Of a stretch of 32,085 nucleotides of DNA, positions 19,854 to 27,121 are shown in pieces. Origin of the DNA: Bryobacterales bacterium (GTDB lineage Bacteria; Acidobacteriota; Terriglobia; Bryobacterales; Bryobacteraceae). Positions within the stretch are counted from its first letter, which is position 1, and every line of letters begins with the position of its first letter. The position numbers and the translations under genes were made by a program. A model generated the notes under the pieces. That model ran no database searches and was not told where the DNA came from. It saw only the letters and a list, made by a program, of their open reading frames with translations. Location: NCBI GenBank assembly GCA_016789755.1, contig JAEUQG010000312.1, positions 1-32,085 of the forward strand, in the 5' to 3' direction.

Positions 19854-20395
19854 CCAGCGCGGAACAGCGTCTGCAAAAGCGCGTGAACAAAGCTGCCGGC
19901 GAGTTGGTGGCCGCGCTGGGCTATGTCGCCGCGATCGATTTGTTTCTGAGCATCGGATGGCTGGAGAAAAGCGATGTCGAGGATTGGCGCAGAGCCCGCG
20001 TCCCTTGTCTCGAACGTGTGCTGCGGGCCAACCTCAGCAGGTTGACGCGCGTTCTCCAACTGCTGCGCCGCTTGGCGCTCGACGGCGGCCTGCAACCCCG
20101 CGAAACCGTCTATAGGAAATGGGGCGGCGGGCCGAAGGTCCAGTTGCGATTCAGCCTCAGCGGCAATCCGTCCCTCGAAAAGCTATACCGCACGCACTAT
20201 GTCGCCGCGCGTTCAAAACAACAGCTTCAATCCAAACTGCAGATTGCGCGAGCGCCCAGCGGCGGTGATGCGCCCGAAGTTGACGTTGCCGACCTCGGAA
20301 CTGGGGGCGTCGAACTTCGGAGTATTAAAGAGATTGAACGCTTCCAAACGGAACTGGAGTTGGAAGCGCTCCGTGAGCCGGAAGCGCTTGAATGA
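19850..20395 (+). CDS. Truncated tandem copy of the DUF2293 protein's N-terminal domain
   Basis: The first about 120 of 181 residues are homologous and collinear with residues 1-119 of the preceding protein. AIDLFLSIGWLEKSDVEDW matches PIDVFTGIGWLSPGQVESW at the same positions (28-46), and YRTHY matches LRTHF near 113-117. The zinc site and DUF2293 are absent. From residue 122 on, the reading frame is the exact in-phase antisense of the last 60 codons plus the stop of the convergent Oar gene (183 bp overlap). That tail (residues 122-181) has no counterpart in the paralogue apart from a weak match over residues 122-130. I infer a shortened duplicate that lost its own 3' end, whose frame now runs by chance into Oar. 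The ATG at 19850 overlaps the upstream stop. It may be a functional one-domain partner or a decaying gene. Confidence 0.65.
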   Translation: MTSAEQRLQKRVNKAAGELVAALGYVAAIDLFLSIGWLEKSDVEDWRRARVPCLERVLRANLSRLTRVLQLLRRLALDGGLQPRETVYRKWGGGPKVQLRFSLSGNPSLEKLYRTHYVAARSKQQLQSKLQIARAPSGGDAPEVDVADLGTGGVELRSIKEIERFQTELELEALREPEALE

Positions 20396-23300
20396 GGCGA
20401 AATCGACGTTCACCAGTCCCGGCTGTTCCAGCAGATTGCGGGCCGCGTTTCCGTAAGTGAACTGGGCGTTCGGAACGAATGCGGCGGTGTTGAAGAAGCG
20501 GTCCAGTGTGCGCTCATCTCGGCCGATGTGCCAGTCGCCCACAACGTTCGGCCTGTTCGGATCGCCTGTATTCGCCTGGTCGCCGCGCACGGTGAGTCCC
20601 TGCGGTTGGCCCGACGCCAGTGTGGCGATGCCTCCCAGCGACCAGCCTCCCAGCAACGCTTCCGCCACGCCGCTCCAGTTTGAGCCGAGACTGCGTCCCT
20701 TCCCGAACGGGAGATCGTACTGATAGCTGGCCACCAGGCGATGCTTCAGGTTCTGATCGTCCAGCGCTTTCTCCAGACGCCGGTTGAGCGGATTCTGGAA
20801 CCCCTGCGGCGTTCCCGGCGGATTTCCCGCTCCGGAAAATCCTCCGGTGTCGCCGATCGTCTTAGCGAAAGTGTATCCGATAAGAAAACTGGAGCCCGCT
20901 GACAAACGCTTCTCAAGCCTCGTCTGCATCGAATGGAACTGCGAATTGCCGAACCAGTCGTGGCGGTCGACAATCGTCAGCGGAGTCACCGTGAAGTTCG
21001 TGCCCGGATAGGTGAGCCGCGTGTACTGCCGGCGGTTGTTGATGTTCCCCGCTCCCGGCAAGGCGTAGTTTGCGTTCCATCGCGTCGGCAGGTGCGTCGA
21101 CTTGGCGGCGTAATACCCCACTTCCCAAACAAAGTCGGCGCCGATCTGGCGTTGGATGTTCAGGTTCCACTGCATGGCGGTGGGCCATTTCGGATTCGTC
21201 TGGAACGACGACAGCCGCAGGTTCGTCACGTTACGCGGGTCGAGCGATCCGGCCGGCACGCCGTTCTGTAGCGTGAATGCCGGCGTAATCGAATCCGTCG
21301 TCAGACGCACGCTGATCGTATTCGGCGGATTGCCCAGCATGAACCGGCCTCCTCCTGTGCCTTCGTAATTGCCGATGAACAGGCCAAACGCGCCTCGCAC
21401 CACCGTCTTCGAGCTGGCCGAATATGCGAATCCCAACCGGGGCGCGAAGTTGTTCTTATCGTCCCGGATCAGCGCCCTTGAAAGACGGTCCCCATCCTTG
21501 GCGACAATGATCGGCTTTAGCGCCGCGCCATCGTCAATATCGTAGTTGGATAGCATGTTGCGCGTCTCCACCCAGTTGCCGTTCAGTTCATAGCGCAGGC
21601 CCAGCGAAAGGCTCAGTTTGCGCCCCGCGCGCCATTCGTCCTGCACGTAGAACTGATAGAACGGCGAACGCAGATTCGAATACACAGGATTGGCGATATC
21701 CGTTTGATTGGACATGCCGAGCAGGAAATCGGCCGTCGGATTGCCTCCCGTCGAGTTCGCCGGATTGCGCGTGAAATTGCCGTTGAATGCAAACACACCC
21801 AGACCTTCCTTGGGATTCGTGATGAAGGCCTGCAGCCACGAGATGTTAGCGCCGAACTTGAGGCTGTGCGAACCGGCAAGGAACGTGGTGTCGCTCACTA
21901 GTTGACGCGTTTGAGAATCGTTGAGGTTTGGCAGATTTGCCCCGATACCAAGACCGGTAACGTCGGAAATATTGAACCGCGGCGCGCCCGGCGTGGTGCT
22001 GTCGACTCCACGCAGACCAAGCGTCGCATTCGCGTTCGTATCCGTCGCCGGCTGCTCGTTCGTAAACAGCCGGTTCCATCCGATACGCGATGTAGTGAGC
22101 AGCCGTGGCGACCAGGTATGACTCCACACAAATCCTGTATTGGTTCCCGCGTTGCGGAAGTCGGTGGAGTCGCTGCCGAAGGCCGGTGGGGGCAGGCTCG
22201 GCGAAGACGGTTCGAGATAACTCTGCCGGCTGTAACGGAAATAGATCGTGTCCTTCTCGTTGAAGCTGTGGTCGATGCGAATGTCCCCGCGCCCCGTGTC
22301 GGAGATGTTGGGCGGATTGGCCAGATAGTTCTGGGTGATGCTGTCGTTCTGCGGCGCCGGATACCAGGCGATGGCTTGGCGTGCGACTCGGTCGAAACGG
22401 CTTTCCGGAATACGGTTGCCCGCGAACGGCTGCCGTGTGCGCGTCTGCGCGTTGTACGTGGCCGGATCGTGAACAATGTTGCGGAAAGCGCTGAAATCGC
22501 CCGCCCTCATCGCCAGCGTGGGGATCGTATTGTTCGCGGTGCGTGACTCGCGAACGTCCGTCCATTCGTAATCGCCGAAAAAGAAAGTCTTGTTGCGCAC
22601 GATCGGGCCTCCCAAAGAGAAACCGTATTGGTTGCGCTTGAACGGCGGCCGTTTCGATGCCGGCGAATCGAAAAAGTTCTTCGCGTCCAGCTTCTCGTTG
22701 CGAAGAAACTCGAACACCGTGCCATGCACTTCGTTGGCCCCCGACTTGATCGAAGCGTTGACCACCGCTCCTGTCGAGCGCCCATATTCGGCGGAAAAAG
22801 AGTTGGTGGAGATCTTGAACTCCTGAATCGCGTCGACCGAAGGCTGCACCGACTCCGCCTGCCGGCCTTGCGCCGCCAGTTGCACGTTGTTGTTGTCGAT
22901 GCCGTCCAGCATGAAGTTGTTTTGCACTGAGCGCTGGCCCGCCGCGCTGAAGGTAGTAAAGCGGCTGTTGCTGGTGCTTTCCACCGCGCCTACACTGAGC
23001 AACGCCAGTTGTACGTAGTTGCGGCCGTTCAAAGGCATATCGACAATCCGCTTGTTGTTGATCACTTGGCCTTGCGATGCTTCGGTTGTGGCCAGCAACG
23101 GCGCATCCGCCGTCACATCCACGGTTTCCGCCGTCACACCGAGTTCCAGGCTAAGGTCCAGTTGCGCCGTCTGCTGGATTTCTAGCACCACCCCGCTCCG
23201 CACTGTCCGTTTGAAGCCGTCTGCCTGTACCTCCACACGGTATTCCCCCGTGCGAAGTGGAAGCGAGAAGTAGCGCCCCTCGGCGTTCGATTGCACCGAA

Positions 23301-23452
23301 CCTGAGGTGCCTGTGGCGACATGCAGGAAAGAGATCTTCGCTCCGGTGACCACAGCGCCGGTCGGATCCGTGATCACACCGGTCAAGCGGGCCGATTCCA
23401 CTTGTGCCAGCAGAATCCCGGGCAGAAAAAGCATCGACAGAGTGCGCAGCAT
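20213..23452 (-). CDS. Oar-like TonB-dependent receptor (second copy)
   Basis: This 1079-aa outer-membrane receptor has a signal peptide (MLRTLSMLFLPGILLAQ) and a carboxypeptidase-regulatory-like domain at about 21-105 (LTGVITDPTGAVVTGAKISF). A plug carries the classic MPLNGRNYVQLALLS and NFMLDGIDNNN motifs, and the barrel ends in NLQFGLKLLF. It is clearly distinct from the first Oar protein, so the two are divergent paralogues and not a recent duplication. Start: ATG 23452; Met7 at 23434 is a possible alternative. The yqgE-like gene ends 9 bp upstream, and TAGACT (23464-23459), which contains that gene's stop, lies 6 nt before the ATG. Oar could thus be transcribed with yqgE or from its own short promoter. 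The 3' end overlaps the truncated DUF2293-related gene. Ligand unknown. Confidence 0.94.
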   Translation of the reverse strand: MLRTLSMLFLPGILLAQVESARLTGVITDPTGAVVTGAKISFLHVATGTSGSVQSNAEGRYFSLPLRTGEYRVEVQADGFKRTVRSGVVLEIQQTAQLDLSLELGVTAETVDVTADAPLLATTEASQGQVINNKRIVDMPLNGRNYVQLALLSVGAVESTSNSRFTTFSAAGQRSVQNNFMLDGIDNNNVQLAAQGRQAESVQPSVDAIQEFKISTNSFSAEYGRSTGAVVNASIKSGANEVHGTVFEFLRNEKLDAKNFFDSPASKRPPFKRNQYGFSLGGPIVRNKTFFFGDYEWTDVRESRTANNTIPTLAMRAGDFSAFRNIVHDPATYNAQTRTRQPFAGNRIPESRFDRVARQAIAWYPAPQNDSITQNYLANPPNISDTGRGDIRIDHSFNEKDTIYFRYSRQSYLEPSSPSLPPPAFGSDSTDFRNAGTNTGFVWSHTWSPRLLTTSRIGWNRLFTNEQPATDTNANATLGLRGVDSTTPGAPRFNISDVTGLGIGANLPNLNDSQTRQLVSDTTFLAGSHSLKFGANISWLQAFITNPKEGLGVFAFNGNFTRNPANSTGGNPTADFLLGMSNQTDIANPVYSNLRSPFYQFYVQDEWRAGRKLSLSLGLRYELNGNWVETRNMLSNYDIDDGAALKPIIVAKDGDRLSRALIRDDKNNFAPRLGFAYSASSKTVVRGAFGLFIGNYEGTGGGRFMLGNPPNTISVRLTTDSITPAFTLQNGVPAGSLDPRNVTNLRLSSFQTNPKWPTAMQWNLNIQRQIGADFVWEVGYYAAKSTHLPTRWNANYALPGAGNINNRRQYTRLTYPGTNFTVTPLTIVDRHDWFGNSQFHSMQTRLEKRLSAGSSFLIGYTFAKTIGDTGGFSGAGNPPGTPQGFQNPLNRRLEKALDDQNLKHRLVASYQYDLPFGKGRSLGSNWSGVAEALLGGWSLGGIATLASGQPQGLTVRGDQANTGDPNRPNVVGDWHIGRDERTLDRFFNTAAFVPNAQFTYGNAARNLLEQPGLVNVDFASFKRFRLTERFQLQFRLEAFNLFNTPKFDAPSSEVGNVNFGRITAAGRSRNLQFGLKLLF

Positions 23453-23461
23453 GCCGACAGT

Positions 23462-24052
23462 CTATCGAAAACGGAGAAGCGCGTAGCGCACCTGCGCCCG
23501 GCGGATCATTCGCTCCCAAACGGACCCCGGGTTTGCATCGAACACAGCACCCGCATCTCCCTTCACAACATGCCATGCGCCGGCTTCAATCTCTCGGTCG
23601 AGTTGCCCCGGTCCCCAGCCGGAATAACCAAGATAGACGCGGAAGGCGTCGGGCTTCGCTCCCGACTCGATCGTCTTCTCCAGCAGTGCACTGCTGCCGG
23701 TGACGTAAACATCCTCGAACACGTGTCTGGCTTCGTCCGGCTTCGCCTTCGCCCGAAGCAGCGCTTGTGCTCCGGTGCGCTGCACCGGGCCCCCAAAGTA
23801 CAGCACGCTCGCATTCTCCTTGCCGCCCTTGATGCCCGAAAAGAGCTTCGACATCGGGATATCGGAGGGATCGTTGATCACCAGACCCATCGCACTCGAC
23901 TTGCTGTACTGCACCACCAGGATCACCGTCTGGATGAAGTTCGGATCCCCCAAGGAGCGCTTCGCCACAAGGAACGTGCCCGGCGCCGGTACTGGAGCGT
24001 CCTGCGCCGCAAGAGCTGCGCAGCAAAGTATCATTGTGGCGGCGCCAAGCAT
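23462..24052 (-). CDS. yqgE: YqgE/AlgH (UPF0301) family protein with an N-terminal signal peptide
   Basis: The core matches YqgE/AlgH: PGTFLVAKRSLGDPNFIQTV, SAMGLVINDPSDIPMSKLF, VLYFGGPVQ and the very typical GYSGWGPGQLDREIEAGAW. The family has no settled biochemical role and is normally cytoplasmic. Here ATG 24052 gives 196 aa with an N-terminal hydrophobic segment (MLGAATMILCCAALAAQDA) that looks like a cleaved signal peptide, so export is predicted. The frame stays open to 24175, but that extension would overlap the divergent PadR promoter and start. TATCAT (24066-24061) ends 8 nt before the ATG with no Shine-Dalgarno sequence. The second Oar gene follows after 9 bp, suggesting co-transcription and an envelope role. 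The family call is strong; the start and export are inferred. Confidence 0.88.
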   Translation of the reverse strand: MLGAATMILCCAALAAQDAPVPAPGTFLVAKRSLGDPNFIQTVILVVQYSKSSAMGLVINDPSDIPMSKLFSGIKGGKENASVLYFGGPVQRTGAQALLRAKAKPDEARHVFEDVYVTGSSALLEKTIESGAKPDAFRVYLGYSGWGPGQLDREIEAGAWHVVKGDAGAVFDANPGSVWERMIRRAQVRYALLRFR

Positions 24053-24060
24053 CCAAGGGA

Positions 24061-24089
24061 ATGATAACGGAATTTTTTCGCCGCGGCGA
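24061..24089 (-). promoter_or_regulatory. Putative yqgE -10 box and adjacent palindrome
   Basis: TATCAT (minus strand, 24066-24061) ends 8 nt before the yqgE ATG. Upstream of it is a six-A run and the perfect 12-bp palindrome TCGCCGCGGCGA (24078-24089). The palindrome may be a binding site, but GC-only repeats of this length arise easily in this composition. Confidence 0.35.
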
Positions 24090-24097
24090 TATTTTCC

Positions 24098-24140
24098 TGG
24101 AACATCCGCCCGTCTCTTGCGTATACTCAGATAGTCTATG
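24098..24140 (+). promoter_or_regulatory. PadR promoter with imperfect dyad over -10 and start codon
   Basis: TGGAAC (24098-24103) and TATACT (24122-24127) are 18 bp apart, which puts transcription start near 24134, only about four bases before the ATG at 24138. CGTATACT (24120-24127) and AGTCTATG (24133-24140) match in 6 of 8 positions as an inverted repeat around CAGAT. A dimeric PadR protein bound here would cover the -10 box and the start. Autorepression is therefore the likely logic; this is inferred. Confidence 0.45.
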
Positions 24141-24464
24141 GGAAAACAGGACCTCCTCCCCGGCACCTTGGACATGATGGTGCTTCACGTATTGACGCGC
24201 GGCACGCTGCATGGCTACGCCATCGCCCAGTTGCTCAAGCAACTTTCGAGTGACGTGCTGCAGGTGGAGGAAGGGTCCTTGTACCCGGCCCTCCAACGGC
24301 TCGAACGGAATGGATGGATCGATGGAGAGTGGGGCTTGTCGGCCAACAGCCGGCGGGCTCGATTCTACAAGCTGACAGCGGATGGGAAGAAACATCTCGC
24401 CGCCGAGCGGGCCAGTTACCGGGAGGTCTCCGGAGCCATCGCCCGCGTCATGGGGATGGCGTGA
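24138..24464 (+). CDS. PadR-family transcriptional regulator (acidobacterial ADOP-linked type)
   Basis: This 108-aa winged-helix repressor matches the short PadR type: LLPGTLDMMVLHVLTRGTLH, the recognition region VEEGSLYPALQRLERNGWID and the wing ARFYKLTADGKKHLAAE. In Acidobacteria this subfamily is characteristically encoded just before ADOP permeases. Here the stop TGA (24462-24464) shares one base with the permease ATG (24464), so the pair is translationally coupled. There is no Shine-Dalgarno sequence and the mRNA leader is predicted to be almost absent. It probably represses its own operon until an unknown ligand binds. Effector and further targets are unknown. Confidence 0.95.
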   Translation: MGKQDLLPGTLDMMVLHVLTRGTLHGYAIAQLLKQLSSDVLQVEEGSLYPALQRLERNGWIDGEWGLSANSRRARFYKLTADGKKHLAAERASYREVSGAIARVMGMA

Positions 24465-27109
24465 TGTGGCGTAGACTGCGGTACTGGCTGCGAATCGCGG
24501 AGCGGGAACGGCTGCTGCGCGAAGAAATGGATGTCCATTTGGCGATGCTTGCGGATGAGTTTCAAGAGGACGGAATGAGCAGAAAGGATGCCGAGGCCGC
24601 CGCGCGCAGGCAGTTCGGCAGCGGCATCAGGTTCGGCGAGGATTCCCGGCAGATGTGGATTGCGCGGTGGGCCGGCGATCTGGCCCAAGATGTCCTCTAC
24701 GCGGGGCGCTCTCTCCGGCGTCAACCCGGCTTGGCTGTAGTCGCCGCGCTGTCTTCCGGACTGGGAATCGCCGCCTGCGCGTTGATCTTCGGTGTCGCCA
24801 ACCATGCCCTCTTGCGCACCCTGCCCGTGGAAGAGCCTTCGTGCGCGGTGAGCCTCTACGGAAAGAACATCGTTCGCGGCAAAAGCGGTCAATCGCTTTC
24901 GTACCCGGATGTGGAAGACCTGCGCGAGGCGCGCTCTCTACGCGGCATTGCCATCTTCAGCCTCACCCCGGGAACCGTTGCCGCCGCCGGCGATCCGCAA
25001 AGGTACTGGGGAATGGTCGTGTCCGCGAATTACTTCGATGTGGCCCGCCCGGGTTTCACCATCGGGCGAGGCTTCGACTCCGCAACCGATGACCGTCCCG
25101 GTGGAGCCCCCGTCGTAGTGCTCAGCTACTCGCTGTGGCAGGCCCGATTCGCGGGCGACCGGCAATTGGTCGGCAAGCCGGCTGTGATTAACGGCCGGAA
25201 AATGACGGTGATCGGCGTGACGAAGCCTGGCTTTCGCGGCACAGAGGCGATGTTGTACGCGGACTTCTGGGTGCCCCTCTCGCAGGAACAGGCTATGGGC
25301 GGTTTCTCCGCAAACAAGCACGACCGCGGCAGCCAATGGTTGATGGCCACGGCTCGCTTGCAGGACGGCGTAAGCTTGGCCGAAGCCTCCGCTGAGGTGG
25401 AGGGCATCGGCTTGCGTCTCAGTTCCGCCTATCCGGAAACCAACAAAGACCGCCGCTTCGATCTTCAGGTGGCCGGCCGAGTCAATCCCGGAGCCCGCGT
25501 GATGCTCGGCGTCTTTTTCTTGATGCTCTTGATTGTCGCCGGATTGGTCCATCTCACTTCGTGTGCGAACGTCGCCAACATGTTGCTCGCCCGCTCCTCG
25601 GCGCGGCGCAGGGAAATCGCCACGCGCTTGGCGATCGGAGCGGGGCGGGGAAGGCTGGTGCGCCAACTGTTGACCGAAAGCGTGCTCTTGGCTCTGCCCG
25701 GCGGGCTCTTGGGCTACGTGCTCGCGCACTGGGGCGTTGCCACCCTCAGTTTGGCTCAACTCCCCTTTTCAGCCCCCATCGATCTTACTCTCGCATTGGA
25801 CACACGGGCCATGCTCTTCGCCGCCATCCTCTCTGTGGCGACGGGAGTCGTCTTCGGGCTTGCTCCCGCGCTCAGCGCAACGAAGATGAGCCTGGTCGGC
25901 GGTTTGAAAGAAGAGGCTGAGTGGTTCGGGAAATCGCGGCGCTTCACCCTGCGCAATGCACTGGTGGTGGCGCAGGTGGCTGTCTGCACGGTCCTGCTCG
26001 TTTGTTCCGGATTGTTCCTCCGCAGCGTCTCGGCGGCCTATCGAATTGACCTCGGCTTCGAACGCAACAACCTGCTGCTCGCCTCCTTCGACCCCTCGCT
26101 CCACGGTTACACCCCGCCAATGGCCGAAGCCCTTGTGGACCGCATCGTAGCCTCCGTGGAAGCCTTGCCTGGAGTTCGCTCCGTCGCGCTCGGCAGCACC
26201 GTGCCCCTCAACCTGGAAGGAACGCAGAATGCGTTCGAGCCGGAAACCGAAGATGGAGGGGAGGGGGCGAGAGCGCACGCCGAGATCTATTCCGTTTCCC
26301 ACGGCTACTTCGACACGCTCGGTATTCGCTTCCTGCAAGGCGAGGATTTCCCTCGCGGCGCGCCATCCGAGGATATCGTGATCGTGAACCGCACCCTGGC
26401 CGGTCGCGCGTTTGCCGGCGGAAATGCCCTCGGCCGCTACTTGCGCTATCAGGGCCGCCGCCTGCGCATCGCCGCCGTGGTTGCAGACTCGAAGTCGCGC
26501 ACCATCGGAGAGGATGCGCGGAACTGTCTGTACTTCCCCATCGCCCGTGAGATGCGTGGAAGCACGATGTCCGGCATGACGTTGCTGGTACGCACCGCCG
26601 GCGAGCCGCTCGCCTTCGCCGCTACTGTGCGGGAGCAGATCCGCCGGATCGACCAAGCCGTCGCCGTGTTTCAAGTGCGGTCCATGGAGCAGCAAGTGGA
26701 GCGCGCGCTCACCATGGCCCGGCTCACGGCTTGGTTATTCGGCTTGGCAGGGGCCATCGGGGTAGTGATCGCCGCGGCCGGACTTACCGGAGTAATCGGT
26801 TTCTCCGTCGCCCGCAGGACGAAAGAGATCGGCATCCGCATGGCGCTCGGCGCGCGGCCGGGCCTTGTCTTGCTCTCCATTCTGCGCGAAGGTTTGCTGC
26901 TCACCTCGCTCGGCGCCGCCGCTGGCTTGGCTTTGGCTGCTGCGCTCGCCCGCATGGCCGCCGGCTTTCTGTACGGAATCAGCTCGACAGATTCGCTGAC
27001 CTTCATCGCGGCCCCTTTGCTGTTGCTGTCCATCGCCTTGTCGGCATGCTATCTTCCCGCGCGCCGCGCCGCGCAACTCGATCCGCTACGGGCTTTGCGG
27101 CATGAGTAG
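24464..27109 (+). CDS. ADOP-family ABC permease (MacB/FtsX duplicated)
   Basis: The 881-aa inner-membrane protein follows the acidobacterial duplicated orphan permease plan. It has an N-terminal prefix (1 to about 60, with LRYWLRIAERERLLREEMDV), TM1 at about 88-112, a MacB-type periplasmic domain, FtsX domain 1 (about 345-465), a second membrane-periplasmic unit from about 500, and FtsX domain 2 (about 754-881) ending DPLRALRHE. REIATRLAIGAGRG and KEIGIRMALGARPG are the two matching coupling-loop motifs. There is no ATPase domain and no ATPase gene nearby, as usual for this family, so the energy source and cargo are unknown. I chose ATG 24464, which overlaps the padR-type stop; the frame is open further upstream only as an out-of-phase shadow of that gene. 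The flavocytochrome gene starts 12 bp downstream. Confidence 0.93.
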   Translation: MWRRLRYWLRIAERERLLREEMDVHLAMLADEFQEDGMSRKDAEAAARRQFGSGIRFGEDSRQMWIARWAGDLAQDVLYAGRSLRRQPGLAVVAALSSGLGIAACALIFGVANHALLRTLPVEEPSCAVSLYGKNIVRGKSGQSLSYPDVEDLREARSLRGIAIFSLTPGTVAAAGDPQRYWGMVVSANYFDVARPGFTIGRGFDSATDDRPGGAPVVVLSYSLWQARFAGDRQLVGKPAVINGRKMTVIGVTKPGFRGTEAMLYADFWVPLSQEQAMGGFSANKHDRGSQWLMATARLQDGVSLAEASAEVEGIGLRLSSAYPETNKDRRFDLQVAGRVNPGARVMLGVFFLMLLIVAGLVHLTSCANVANMLLARSSARRREIATRLAIGAGRGRLVRQLLTESVLLALPGGLLGYVLAHWGVATLSLAQLPFSAPIDLTLALDTRAMLFAAILSVATGVVFGLAPALSATKMSLVGGLKEEAEWFGKSRRFTLRNALVVAQVAVCTVLLVCSGLFLRSVSAAYRIDLGFERNNLLLASFDPSLHGYTPPMAEALVDRIVASVEALPGVRSVALGSTVPLNLEGTQNAFEPETEDGGEGARAHAEIYSVSHGYFDTLGIRFLQGEDFPRGAPSEDIVIVNRTLAGRAFAGGNALGRYLRYQGRRLRIAAVVADSKSRTIGEDARNCLYFPIAREMRGSTMSGMTLLVRTAGEPLAFAATVREQIRRIDQAVAVFQVRSMEQQVERALTMARLTAWLFGLAGAIGVVIAAAGLTGVIGFSVARRTKEIGIRMALGARPGLVLLSILREGLLLTSLGAAAGLALAAALARMAAGFLYGISSTDSLTFIAAPLLLLSIALSACYLPARRAAQLDPLRALRHE

Positions 27110-27121
27110 TAACCTACGCCT

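Noticed and set aside
19850..20395. Overlapping gene with a selected antisense tail
   Set aside because: The tail begins at the exact complement of the Oar stop and follows it in phase, the antisense phase most often open in GC-rich DNA, so chance read-through after truncation is the simpler reading.
24078..24089. TCGCCGCGGCGA as the PadR operator
   Set aside because: It lies upstream of the PadR -35, is GC-only, and the dyad over the -10 and ATG fits a repressor site better.
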